A DNA stretch of 34,265 nt. It comes from a virus. Both the position numbers and the translations under genes were made by a program. The notes below the pieces were generated by a model. It was not told where the DNA came from. It did no database searches and saw only the letters and a list, made by a program, of their open reading frames with translations. Location: IMG/VR virus record IMGVR_UViG_3300024292_000008, positions 1 to 34,265 of that record, one strand, 5' to 3'. How positions within the stretch are numbered: the stretch's first letter is position 1; the number at the start of each line of letters is the position of its first letter. Shown here piece after piece: positions 8,134 through 14,825 of the stretch.

Positions 8134-9417
8134 CTACACAATGCCTTGTAGGTTACGGCGTAATGGCTCACCCCAGCTAGATGATGTGGGCTTGTACCCA
8201 ACAGCCAGGTATCGCAGCGCATCGGCGCAGTGAGAGGTCCAGTCGTGTAGAGGTCGTCCACGCCAGGTCATGCCCTTGTCGTCGTAGTCTCGACGGTACT
8301 GCCGGATAGCATCAATGCCTCGCTCGCACTTCTCCTCATCGAACCAGCACCTGGGGAGCATGGAGCGCACAGACTGTATGCCATCATCGACCATCAACTG
8401 CGGAGCTATAGTGATTGGCCTCACCCCCAGGGCGCCAAGTGTCTCCAAGCGAGACTTACCTGAGCCTAGCTCCCTTACCCTGACATCGTGCGGCAGTACA
8501 TGGCTCTCGTATACATAGCCCTTTGAGTTTAACAGGGCGACATAATGGTCCAGACCTACACCGCTGCTCTCATAATAGTCAATAAGGCGCACCTCAGCCC
8601 CCACAAACTGCGCAAACCAAATAGAGGTACTATCACCTACCCCCAAGTCCCAGGCCGTTACAACGCCAACAGCGCGGTCGTATGGCACGTTGGTTAGTCT
8701 GCCCTCAGATTTGGCCTCTCGCATCTCTACAGCGTAGTAGGCGCCATCGGCGTGTATCTTCATCTCACCGTCCCAGACATGGCCATAATCATCCGGGCGC
8801 AGCTTAAAGTCTTCTTTGCGCTCGTTGTCTAGGACCTTTGGGAAGTAGGGGTTATCCTGCCAGTTGATCTCGCATATCTTGCTGTCCTGGGGAGGGTTGA
8901 CGCGGAAGCGCCTATGCGTTGCTGAGTGCTTGGTCTCAGGGTTCCAGGTCACCCATATCTCAGAGTCGTCCTCTCGGACAGTTGGGATTAGCTTCTGCCA
9001 GGCTGCATCAGATACACCCTCGGCCTCATCTACCCAGGCGATAATGATCCTGGCCTTTGACTTGATTGAGTCCAGGTTGCGGCGTAGACCGGCGAATACA
9101 TAGTTGATGCGGCCATCCTTGGACCTGACAAACTTCTCGCCTATCTCATAGTACGACAGAAGCCAAGGGACCGCCTTGATGGCAGACTTGATCTCTTCCA
9201 GGGATGATTCATCTAGGGAGTTTAGGTGCTCTCGTGCGCAGAGTATCTGGCCGCTGTTACCTGCCATGCCATGCCTGTACCCAGCCACTGCAGTCATCAG
9301 GGCAAAAGACCTGGTCTTGCCTGACCCTCGGCCACCGTATGCGCCTCTATACCGGGCCTCGCCTTCAAAGACCTCGACTATCTTGGGAGGGAGCCGAATC
9401 TCTGCAGTATCAGTCAT
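8134..9417 (-). CDS. terL: Terminase large subunit, 427 aa
   Basis: This is the packaging motor, which uses ATP to drive DNA into the prohead and cuts the concatemer. The ATPase half has a Walker A motif GGRGSGKT (residues 28-35), Walker B IIIAWVDEAE (124-133) and the coupling motif WVTWNP (155-160). The nuclease half has acidic residues D257 (AWDLGVGDST), D311 (LPHDVRV) and D399 (HCADALRYL), typical of the RNase-H-like domain of PBSX/Sf6-type terminases (Terminase_3 family). Length is normal. It overlaps terS by 8 bp. A late promoter follows its stop. Confidence 0.96.
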   Translation of the reverse strand: MTDTAEIRLPPKIVEVFEGEARYRGAYGGRGSGKTRSFALMTAVAGYRHGMAGNSGQILCAREHLNSLDESSLEEIKSAIKAVPWLLSYYEIGEKFVRSKDGRINYVFAGLRRNLDSIKSKARIIIAWVDEAEGVSDAAWQKLIPTVREDDSEIWVTWNPETKHSATHRRFRVNPPQDSKICEINWQDNPYFPKVLDNERKEDFKLRPDDYGHVWDGEMKIHADGAYYAVEMREAKSEGRLTNVPYDRAVGVVTAWDLGVGDSTSIWFAQFVGAEVRLIDYYESSGVGLDHYVALLNSKGYVYESHVLPHDVRVRELGSGKSRLETLGALGVRPITIAPQLMVDDGIQSVRSMLPRCWFDEEKCERGIDAIRQYRRDYDDKGMTWRGRPLHDWTSHCADALRYLAVGYKPTSSSWGEPLRRNLQGIV

Positions 9418-9829
9418 TGGCTGGTAATGGTTCTGCCACTAGCTTAATCACTGTGGGCTTGAACGAGTCATCAGATGATGTGTGGTCAATCTGCTGCTTG
9501 TCTCCATACTTCCTGGGCGACATCCTGGCAACCTTCCACTTCCTGCTGTCAATGCGCAGCTTGGCTATGTTAACGGCGTTAGAATCCACCCCCTCACCCA
9601 GCTCATCTGCTATGTCGATGATCTCATCAGCGTAGTAGTCAGCCTGGCAGTCACGGGCTCTCGCGTACTGCTCCGAAAATGCGACTTTATCAGGCTCTGT
9701 CAACCATTTCATTAGCGTAGACATAACAGGCATGCTGTCATCCCTGCAGATCTGCCTGGCGCTCTCACCAAGGGATAGCCTGCGACATATGTCAGCGGCT
9801 AGCTCATCTGTAAATATTGAAGGTCTCAT
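9410..9829 (-). CDS. terS: Terminase small subunit, 139 aa
   Basis: The protein opens with an HTH-like segment (FTDELAADICRRLSLGESARQICRDDSMP, residues 6-34), followed by the TLMKWL helix. It continues with EQYARARDCQADYYADEIIDIAD and a long central helix (NIAKLRIDSRKWKVARMSPRKYGDK), a pattern typical of Sf6/Bcep22-type small terminase subunits. These form a ring that recognises the packaging site. The gene overlaps terL and also overlaps the small gene upstream by 4 bp (ATGA), so all three are translationally coupled. A candidate recognition region lies upstream at 10303..10612. Confidence 0.88.
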   Translation of the reverse strand: MRPSIFTDELAADICRRLSLGESARQICRDDSMPVMSTLMKWLTEPDKVAFSEQYARARDCQADYYADEIIDIADELGEGVDSNAVNIAKLRIDSRKWKVARMSPRKYGDKQQIDHTSSDDSFKPTVIKLVAEPLPAND

Positions 9830-10011
9830 TTTAGGTCACAAGTGCAGTTGACCTCAAAACACCGGCACGTTCTTTCCATGCGCTGGTGAGTCAGGTACAG
9901 CACCTCAATCATCATTTGCTTATCCCGGTCCACTAGCGCCTCGGCGTAGTCTCGGACCAGGTCCATATCGGCCTCATGGACGTCTTCATCTGTAGTCAGT
10001 TTAATCATCAT
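9826..10011 (-). CDS. Small hypothetical protein upstream of terS, 61 or 46 aa
   Basis: This acidic, helical protein ends in a Cys cluster (TCRCFEVNCTCDLK) that could bind metal. Two starts are possible. The ATG at 10011 gives 61 residues but would begin within a few bases of the predicted transcript start from the -10 box at 10015..10020. The ATG at 9966 (MDLVRDYAEALVDRD) has a well-placed GAGG six bases upstream and gives 46 residues. I favour 9966 slightly but give the longer form. It overlaps terS as ATGA. No family recognised. Confidence 0.6.
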   Translation of the reverse strand: MMIKLTTDEDVHEADMDLVRDYAEALVDRDKQMMIEVLYLTHQRMERTCRCFEVNCTCDLK

Positions 10012-10020
10012 CCGATTATA
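10011..10020 (-). promoter_or_regulatory. TATAAT element before the terS operon
   Basis: The minus strand reads TATAATCGGA, sharing TATAATCGG with the three late promoters, but five Gs replace the extended TGN. If active, it would read through the small gene into terS and terL. The missing TG and the absence of a -35 make it less certain than the others. Confidence 0.45.
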
Positions 10021-10047
10021 CCCCCAACAGAGAATTTACGCACTAGA

Positions 10048-10302
10048 CTAAACCTCAGTCCCAAACAGCTCTTCTGCCATGGTGGCAAACTCCCGGAAGC
10101 CCTCGTAAGGCTCCAGGGCTGATACCTCATCCACCAGGTTGGCTACGTCGTCTTGCCAGTCAATCAGCTCATCGCGGAACTGTGATCGTGGCACGTCAGT
10201 GCTCATCAGCGACTCAATTATCGAGTCAAAGCGAATGATCTGATCATTGAGCTCCCACTCAAAGCAATCCTCAAGACTTTTTGATAAGTTTAAATTTTCC
10301 AT
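10048..10302 (-). CDS. Acidic hypothetical protein, 84 aa
   Basis: This strongly acidic, helical, soluble protein starts MENLNLSKSLEDCFEWELND, carries RDELIDWQDDVANLVDEV and ends ELFGTEV. No known motif, membrane segment or signal peptide is seen. An AAGGTGTC ribosome-binding site precedes the ATG. The composition suits a DNA mimic or a small host-takeover factor, but this is a guess. It follows a 310-bp gene-poor gap and lies just ahead of the terminase genes. Confidence 0.65.
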   Translation of the reverse strand: MENLNLSKSLEDCFEWELNDQIIRFDSIIESLMSTDVPRSQFRDELIDWQDDVANLVDEVSALEPYEGFREFATMAEELFGTEV

Positions 10303-10377
10303 GCGACACCTTTATGTCAATAGAATAAAGGCATTGTCCATGTTTTTACTGCGAATGTAAACCTTTCGGATTACAGG

Positions 10378-10446
10378 TTAGACCAGGTCTTCCCTCGCTA
10401 TTGCCATAAGACCTATAGTTACTACAATTACTCCGTACAGTACCAC
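10378..10446 (-). CDS. Possible 22-aa hydrophobic peptide
   Basis: A GTG start preceded by GAGAGGTG opens a 22-codon frame, MVLYGVIVVTIGLMAIARED plus two residues. It would form one short membrane helix with a charged end. Tiny membrane peptides occur in phage early regions, and the ribosome-binding site is good, but a frame this short can arise by chance. Real gene status is uncertain. Confidence 0.3.
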   Translation of the reverse strand: MVLYGVIVVTIGLMAIAREDLV

Positions 10447-10573
10447 AATACACCTCTCAGTTGATTAGATGCGCATTGTATAGAATGCTCTTTAATACCT
10501 GAAATGCATTCTCCTGATTCCATAAATGCCAAAAATGCATACTACAATGTACAAAGATAAGTCCGTTTCAGCT

Positions 10574-10605
10574 CCTGGTGGACCAGGCCAGGTCAAAAGG
10601 TCAAA
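10574..10605. repeat. Inverted repeat plus tandem AGGTCAAA
   Basis: On the plus strand CCTGGT (10574..10579) and ACCAGG (10582..10587) form a perfect 6-bp inverted repeat with a 2-bp spacer. Two AGGTCAAA copies follow directly at 10590..10597 and 10598..10605. No T-run follows in either direction, so this is not an intrinsic terminator. Such clustered half-sites could be a protein-binding site, possibly for terminase. Confidence 0.6.
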
Positions 10606-10612
10606 GGAGACC

Positions 10613-10813
10613 TCAGCCTAGGGGGTAAGCTATTAACTGATACCCTACAAAAGTGGCTAGCAAAAGGGTCGTGGCTATGAAATGTATCCTATGCACTACT
10701 ACCGGCTCGGTGACCCACGCTCTAAAACTACTGACTTTCGCCTCGATGTAAGACTGCCTGATGGCTTTGTCAGCGTAGGCGTTAGCCTCATAAATTAGCG
10801 TTTTAACGTCCAT
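10613..10813 (-). CDS. Small single-TM membrane protein, 66 aa
   Basis: The first 40 residues are a helical, mixed-charge region (MDVKTLIYEANAYADKAIRQ). One hydrophobic segment follows at about 44-63 (IHFIATTLLLATFVGYQLIA). The start codon overlaps the upstream stop as TAATG, so it is coupled to the 151-aa gene. No family is recognised. A role at the host membrane is suggested only by the TM segment; it is too far from the lysis genes to call a holin. Confidence 0.6.
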   Translation of the reverse strand: MDVKTLIYEANAYADKAIRQSYIEAKVSSFRAWVTEPVVVHRIHFIATTLLLATFVGYQLIAYPLG

Positions 10814-11268
10814 TAATGGCTCCCCATAGCAATTCTATCAATATGGCAAAGGTCTGCAAATGAATCCATCACAAGCTCCTCCATGCTTGGCTCAAGATAC
10901 GAGTATATCTGCTCGCGTATCTCCTCCAAGAAGTCAGGGCTATCCAGTATCGCCTCAAAGTCGTCCAAAGCCTCAGATAAGTAGGCATCGTTGTCCACAT
11001 CTTTGGCGTTGCGTTCTGCAGCATCACGGAACATAGCAGCAGCCATCCTGGAGGTTGCGTCCTCGCTGTAAACGCACTCCAAAGCCAGCATGCGCTTATC
11101 GCTTACTGTGTGTGGAAATACGTCATCCATCCAGGTTGGGTGAGTTGCAAGCCATAATGCTATCATCCCGTCTTTAGCAATGTCAGGCAGACTTTGGTAG
11201 CTGCCCTCCCACAATGGGTTTTCATCACGAATTAAGCCCACTGCTTCATTTAGTATTTTGTAACTCAT
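10813..11268 (-). CDS. Acidic hypothetical protein, 151 aa
   Basis: The start is taken at ATG 11268 (MSYKILNEAVGLIRDENP), which overlaps the upstream stop as TAATG and has GGGGGTG before it; a GTG two codons earlier is less likely. The protein is acidic and helical, with Asp/Glu-rich runs (LSEALDDFEAILDSPDFLEEI) and a Met-rich tail. No recognised domain. It sits in an operon of small accessory genes between the second early-type promoter and the terminase block. Confidence 0.6.
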   Translation of the reverse strand: MSYKILNEAVGLIRDENPLWEGSYQSLPDIAKDGMIALWLATHPTWMDDVFPHTVSDKRMLALECVYSEDATSRMAAAMFRDAAERNAKDVDNDAYLSEALDDFEAILDSPDFLEEIREQIYSYLEPSMEELVMDSFADLCHIDRIAMGSH

Positions 11269-11435
11269 TAGCACACCCCCAGGTTTTTACAGTCAAAGTA
11301 AGACATGTTTGATACCAGAGCAAAGATGATCAACACTATCAAAACCCCCACAAAGCCCTCGCGGCTCTCCGCTATATCCTGCTGCGCCTTGATGCGAGCA
11401 TTGGACTCTTTTAAACAGCACTCATTGATTCGCAT
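11268..11435 (-). CDS. Small membrane protein, 55 aa
   Basis: The start is placed at the ATG at 11435 (MRINECCLKESNARIK) because of the GGGGAA ribosome-binding site just upstream. A longer in-frame extension would run back through a GC hairpin (11459..11474) and into the preceding gene, so it is unlikely. A helical N-terminal half is followed by one membrane segment at about 29-44 (VGVLIVLIIFALVSNM), then a short Cys-containing tail. It overlaps the next gene as TAATG. Function unknown. Confidence 0.6.
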   Translation of the reverse strand: MRINECCLKESNARIKAQQDIAESREGFVGVLIVLIIFALVSNMSYFDCKNLGVC

Positions 11436-11458
11436 ATTATTCCCCTTGGTTTTTGATT

Positions 11459-11474
11459 GCCCCCCGTAGGGGGC
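11459..11474 (-). other. GC hairpin with TACG tetraloop
   Basis: On the minus strand GCCCCC-TACG-GGGGGC forms a perfect 6-bp stem with a UNCG-type tetraloop. It lies about 10 bp after the stop of the 93-aa gene and about 25 bp before the next start. No T-run follows on this strand, so it more likely stabilises the mRNA 3' end or slows read-through than terminates fully. Confidence 0.65.
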
Positions 11475-11484
11475 GGTTTGATTA

Positions 11485-11766
11485 TTAAGCCCAGCTAGGT
11501 TCATGGTTAACAATGTAGAGCATTTCTCTCTTTTCACCTTTTTCAGGGTGACCAGTCATTTCAAATTCTTGCAACCCGATATCATTTGATTCGAGCAGGC
11601 TACCTATTGTTCCTTCTGCGCTTTTGCGCTCCCAGCCGTTTTCGGTAAGCATTTCAATTAGGTCATCCATCCAGAAATAATCGCCCCACTCAAAATCTGA
11701 TTCACATTCGATAAAGTCATGAAACACTGCAAGAGCCGCTGTTTGATTAGAAGTTAATTTAGTCAT
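11485..11766 (-). CDS. Small acidic hypothetical protein, 93 aa
   Basis: The start is set at the ATG at 11766 (MTKLTSNQTAALAVFHDFIE), preceded by AAAGGTAATAA; the in-frame extension upstream would include the promoter itself and can be ruled out. The protein has an aromatic acidic centre (DFEWGDYFWMDDLIEMLTENGWERKSAEGTIGSL) that reads like a small winged-helix fold, then a charged tail. It is the first gene after the promoter at 11801..11829 and should be well expressed. No family recognised; a regulatory or host-interaction role is a guess. Confidence 0.7.
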   Translation of the reverse strand: MTKLTSNQTAALAVFHDFIECESDFEWGDYFWMDDLIEMLTENGWERKSAEGTIGSLLESNDIGLQEFEMTGHPEKGEKREMLYIVNHEPSWA

Positions 11767-11800
11767 TTGTTTATTACCTTTGTTTTTTGATTGAGGTGTA

Positions 11801-11848
11801 ATAATACCCCCCAACAAATAAACTGTCAAGCTTTTCGGTTACAAACAG
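11801..11848 (-). promoter_or_regulatory. Sigma70-type promoter with conserved upstream block
   Basis: On the minus strand a perfect -35 TTGACA (11824..11829) and TATTAT (11801..11806) are spaced by exactly 17 bp. Upstream, CTGTTTGTAACCGAAA ends at 11848, 19 bp beyond the -35 edge. The same block at the same distance lies upstream of the promoter at 18690..18718. The transcript leaders also match (CACCTCAATCAA against CACCTCACTCAA). Confidence 0.85.
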
Positions 11849-11854
11849 ATGAAA

Positions 11855-12331
11855 TTAATTATATTTTGCGCTTTTAATTAGGTTATCTTTAGCCCACAAA
11901 GGTTGCAAATTTGATGGGTGGTTAATTACATCAAAATCATTTATACCGTTATCTAAAAAATCTTTTATTGGCCTAATGTGATCAATATGCCATTCCTTCC
12001 TATTCTCCCAGCTCATCCCCTCACAAAATAAAGACTCTATCCGACTAACAACAATATTATCTTTCTTGATCAGGAGCCATCTTAAATGCGCTCTTATCCT
12101 ATTAGATACTTTAGTCCTTGCGTCATCTCTCTTGCAGTAAAAGCAAGTCTGGCATTCCAAAAACCTTTTCTTTGCGCCGACACCTGTAACGCATTCACAC
12201 CCATCATCTTGCCAAAACCCTTCGCTTAAATATGATTCCCCGCTACCAAAACATAAATCACACCGGCTGCTAGGACGGTAATAATCAAAATCCAAAAAAG
12301 AAAGCATTTTCTGCCCGCAGCATATATCCAT
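11855..12331 (-). CDS. HNH endonuclease with Cys-rich front, 158 aa
   Basis: The C-terminal half carries the HNH core: WHIDHIRPIKDF (H115, D117, H118), then NHPSNLQPLWAKDN with N141 and N150. The N-terminal half has several Cys pairs (C4-C5, C24/C27, C45/C47, C60/C63/C66) that probably form zinc fingers. The protein is presumably a DNA-cutting endonuclease, either a mobile free-standing homing enzyme or a packaging/recombination helper. GGGGAATATT precedes its ATG. It lies between NinG and the second early-type promoter. Its AT-richer text than the flanks hints at separate acquisition. Confidence 0.82.
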   Translation of the reverse strand: MDICCGQKMLSFLDFDYYRPSSRCDLCFGSGESYLSEGFWQDDGCECVTGVGAKKRFLECQTCFYCKRDDARTKVSNRIRAHLRWLLIKKDNIVVSRIESLFCEGMSWENRKEWHIDHIRPIKDFLDNGINDFDVINHPSNLQPLWAKDNLIKSAKYN

Positions 12332-12351
12332 AATATTCCCCGTTATTTAAA

Positions 12352-12741
12352 TTAATTATATGAGACTGGCTCATAGCTCTCATCAGCGGTCATTTTCTTA
12401 TGCTCTTCTCGGTAGTGCTTGGCTATCTCTGCCCTTAGCTTCTTGTTGGTTGGCATTAGCACCTGCCACTTCTCTCTAAGCATATCCAGGTGGCCCTGGC
12501 CTAGATGCGACTCAAGCCATACACTGAAGTCGAGCGGGTTGGCCGTAAACACTTTATGGCAGTAATGGCACAAGCATAGTGCGTTATCCATAGACCAGCG
12601 CACCGACTTAGCTGCCCTGCCCCAGATATGTGCGCACTCCATCCTGCCATCTTGCTTTCCGCAGTGCTCGCACTGGAAGCCAGCCTTCTGCCTGACCACA
12701 TCACTAAACCACTTGTCTGCAGCGTCGCGCTTAATCGGCAT
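12352..12741 (-). CDS. ninG: NinG-like HNH recombination protein, 129 aa
   Basis: The protein starts MPIKRDAADKWFSDVVRQKAG and has a zinc-binding HNH layout: C24-x2-C27, ECAHIWGR (H38), W49-S-M-D-N53, then CHYCH (C58, C61, H62). This arrangement, with a following AHLG-like helix and a DMLREKWQVL segment, matches the NinG/Rap family that resolves recombination intermediates in lambdoid phages, though a generic HNH protein remains possible. It overlaps DUF3310 by 11 bp and belongs to the recombination operon with NinB, ERF and YqaJ. Confidence 0.75.
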   Translation of the reverse strand: MPIKRDAADKWFSDVVRQKAGFQCEHCGKQDGRMECAHIWGRAAKSVRWSMDNALCLCHYCHKVFTANPLDFSVWLESHLGQGHLDMLREKWQVLMPTNKKLRAEIAKHYREEHKKMTADESYEPVSYN

Positions 12742-13030
12742 CGTCGAATATCTCGCGGCTGATTAGCTTCGCCAGGTACCACTGAGCTTTCTGCAGGTCC
12801 TCAACAGGGTTGTTCTTATAGGTATACCGCCATAGATACTTCATGCAGTTGCCTTTCAGATATCCGCGAAATGCCTCTGGGGTCATAGACTCCTCAATGG
12901 CCTCGATGCACTCGATGCCGCCGGTTCTATAATGGCTAGGGCTGTTAACCGCATCATCTTCTGGCCAATCTTCGATAGCTGGTATAGATTCCTTTAATCG
13001 TCGCCAATCTTCGCTTGTAGCGTGCTTCAT
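12731..13030 (-). CDS. DUF3310 protein, 99 aa
   Basis: Residues 28-95 carry the DUF3310 signature: VNSPSHYRTGGIECIEAIEE, then FRGYLKGNCMKYLWRY and NPVEDLQKAQWYLAKLI. The domain occurs alone in many phages and at the end of T7 gp1.7, a nucleotide kinase, so a role in nucleotide metabolism is often suggested for it. The start overlaps the upstream zinc-ribbon gene as ATGA, and its end overlaps NinG. No P-loop is visible, so kinase activity cannot be claimed. Confidence 0.9.
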   Translation of the reverse strand: MKHATSEDWRRLKESIPAIEDWPEDDAVNSPSHYRTGGIECIEAIEESMTPEAFRGYLKGNCMKYLWRYTYKNNPVEDLQKAQWYLAKLISREIFDDAD

Positions 13031-13206
13031 TCTTCATTCTCCTCAATCTGGATTTTAATTTCATCAGGCGTATTAAGATCGCAGCGGTGACATAAACCAT
13101 AGCTATCACCGTAATCATCAACCCAATACGACAGAGCGATTCCACATTCACAGTAAAGTCTTTTAACCGTTGTCTTCTTTTTATGCAGCGAAATAACATT
13201 ACCCAT
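13027..13206 (-). CDS. Small zinc-ribbon protein, 59 aa
   Basis: This short frame (ATG at 13206, TGA at 13027..13029) encodes a basic front, MGNVISLHKKKTTVKRL, then YCECG (C19, C21) and GLCHRC (C39, C42), a plausible zinc ribbon, and an acidic tail ending IEENEE. Its stop and the DUF3310 start form ATGA, and its start overlaps the end of the metallophosphoesterase gene, the tight coupling seen elsewhere here. An alternative frame starting at 13199 gives 81 basic residues that look far less like a protein. Function unknown; nucleic-acid binding is plausible. Confidence 0.75.
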   Translation of the reverse strand: MGNVISLHKKKTTVKRLYCECGIALSYWVDDYGDSYGLCHRCDLNTPDEIKIQIEENEE

Positions 13207-14377
13207 CCAGAGCCTCCACTGTAATCTTCACCCTAGAGTCTTCACCGTATTTTTTATGGTAGACAATAGCCGTCATGCTCCGCTCTGATGAAAATCCCGA
13301 ATCTGAGTGCCATTGGTCTGCAGAAGTAAGGGAACCGAACCAGGAGAACTGCATGCTGCCATACTCCCGGCTGACATGGTGGTGGATATGCCCCAGGAGA
13401 CAGTACCTATTCTTATGTGATGACCACTCGTTGTCCAGGTTCTTGATAACCGTCTGCAGTATCTGCTCTGGCTTTATCCGGTCCCCGTGGTGGTAAACCC
13501 ACATATTATTGCCCCACTCGTAATGCAAAAACTTTGAGTAGTTTTCTAGCACGTTTACCCTGGGCTCTTTCTGATACAGAATCTCCAAGCAGCTAGACAG
13601 GTGGCAGGCCATATCGCTGTCATGGTTGCCCCGCACATTTACTACTATGACGTTTTTGTGGACCGTCAGCATCTTGTCGATCAACATCTGGAACAGCCTA
13701 CCAGCCAGCTTAAACGTCTTGCCGATTCGAGTATCTACATCTACCCTGGTTCCAGCGGTGGTCTCGTTTTTGCTTGAGTCGGCGTGGAAGAAGTCACCCA
13801 CGTTTAACAGTATCGCGGTCTCACAGTCACCTACTCTGACTAACAGCCTATCAACAGCGTCAATAAGAACCTTGGTCGCTATCTTGATATCCCAGTCGTC
13901 GTTGTCCAGCTTGGTAGCAGCAGAAGCTAACATCCCGTAGTGGTGGTCGCCTATGATATAGGTGGCGAGGTAGTCGGCATTGACTTTCTTTGGCGCTTTA
14001 ACCGGCTTCTTAAATCCAGCCAGGTCATCCTTCATGCCCTCCATCATCGCCTCAACCTTCTCTTGCAAACTGCGCTTCAGCGGCTCCTGGATAACCCACT
14101 GTAGGGCGATGTCGCCGTCAGAGTTAAACGCAGTCGAAACCCGCTTTGCCTCAAAGCCCTCCATGGTCTCATTGTCTACATTGCGGTGCGGTGCCACTGC
14201 CTTGCTAGCAGCCCTGCTCTCCATAGCCCTCATCACTTTATCAACACTGCGGCGATCCACCCCCAGGGCTTTTGCTGCCTTGTTGTTGCTGCCATTTGTT
14301 ATGACTGCCTGGCATATCTCTGCTTGCCTCGCAGTATTTGCATAATCCATTAAAAGTGCTGGGTCTATATTTGGCAT
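13199..14377 (-). CDS. Metallophosphoesterase with N-terminal HTH, 392 aa
   Basis: The calcineurin-like fold is clear from its ordered metal motifs: GDHHYG (143-148), GDFFH (194-198), GNHD (250-253), HHGD (296-299) and GHIHHH (329-334). These bind two metal ions in phosphatases and in Mre11/SbcD-type nucleases. Residues 15-55 (AEICQAVITNGSNNKAAKALGVDRRSVDKVMRAM) form a helix-turn-helix, so the enzyme may act on DNA. Position among recombination genes supports a DNA-processing role, but substrate cannot be told from sequence. It is followed by an overlapping zinc-ribbon gene and preceded closely by NinB. Confidence 0.9.
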   Translation of the reverse strand: MPNIDPALLMDYANTARQAEICQAVITNGSNNKAAKALGVDRRSVDKVMRAMESRAASKAVAPHRNVDNETMEGFEAKRVSTAFNSDGDIALQWVIQEPLKRSLQEKVEAMMEGMKDDLAGFKKPVKAPKKVNADYLATYIIGDHHYGMLASAATKLDNDDWDIKIATKVLIDAVDRLLVRVGDCETAILLNVGDFFHADSSKNETTAGTRVDVDTRIGKTFKLAGRLFQMLIDKMLTVHKNVIVVNVRGNHDSDMACHLSSCLEILYQKEPRVNVLENYSKFLHYEWGNNMWVYHHGDRIKPEQILQTVIKNLDNEWSSHKNRYCLLGHIHHHVSREYGSMQFSWFGSLTSADQWHSDSGFSSERSMTAIVYHKKYGEDSRVKITVEALDG

Positions 14378-14378
14378 A

Positions 14379-14825
14379 CTAATTATCCTGCTTGCGTTTT
14401 AGTTCAGTCCACTCATTGTACTCTGGCGTTACTAAATATACACCCCTGTCAGCCGCCCAGGCGTATACCTCGTCCATAAAATGGCACATCTCGCCTTTTT
14501 TTAGCTTCGCTGTACTTTGTATCTGGTCCTTCAAAACAGTTTGCCCGACCTTAATTGTTTTAGTCTGCAAAAACTTATGCTTCATCATCCACTTAACACC
14601 CTCTGGTGTCGCGTCAGGAATGTCTTTGATAAACTTTTCAGATAGTTGTCTGCACCACTTGTGAAATAAAGCGTTTTGGTCCAGTGAGCGAGAATCTACC
14701 CAGGGCTCCAATTTAACAGCAAGCGGGACAGCGTAATCCCAATCCTGCAGCCTCTTAATTAGATACTGCACTTTTTTATCGACCTCAACAGCGTGCGATA
14801 TCTTTACATAATCGCCCTGGCTCAT
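14379..14825 (-). CDS. ninB: NinB (Orf-family) recombination protein, 148 aa
   Basis: The core RSLDQNALFHKWCRQLSE (about residues 46-63) and the later KKGEMCHFMDEVYAWAADRGV are hallmarks of NinB, lambda Orf, which binds single-stranded DNA and helps load annealing proteins. I set the start at the ATG at 14825 (MSQGDYVKIS), which makes ATGA with the upstream stop and has GAGG upstream; an in-frame ATG six codons earlier would overlap more. Length fits the family (about 140-150). It works with ERF and YqaJ encoded further upstream. Confidence 0.9.
   Translation of the reverse strand: MSQGDYVKISHAVEVDKKVQYLIKRLQDWDYAVPLAVKLEPWVDSRSLDQNALFHKWCRQLSEKFIKDIPDATPEGVKWMMKHKFLQTKTIKVGQTVLKDQIQSTAKLKKGEMCHFMDEVYAWAADRGVYLVTPEYNEWTELKRKQDN

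Larger units (their letters stand above)
10303..10612. other. Gene-poor 310-bp gap upstream of the terminase block
   Basis: No ordinary gene is seen. The right end has a perfect inverted repeat (CCTGGT-GG-ACCAGG) next to two tandem AGGTCAAA copies. The middle (10480-10545) is AT-rich with several AATGC/GCATT repeats and a TATACAAT box on the minus strand. A 22-codon hydrophobic ORF sits at 10378..10446. The place, just upstream of terS, is where cos or pac sites are often found. Confidence 0.5.

Noticed and set aside
9204-9635. 143-codon plus-strand frame across terL/terS
   Set aside because: Shadow of two strongly supported terminase genes.
10574-10605. Intrinsic terminator
   Set aside because: The CCTGGT/ACCAGG stem has no T-run on either side.
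12954-13199. 81-codon minus-strand frame starting with a TAATG overlap
   Set aside because: Very basic, irregular sequence; the 59-codon frame at 13027..13206 in the same place has a zinc-ribbon pattern and an ATGA junction.
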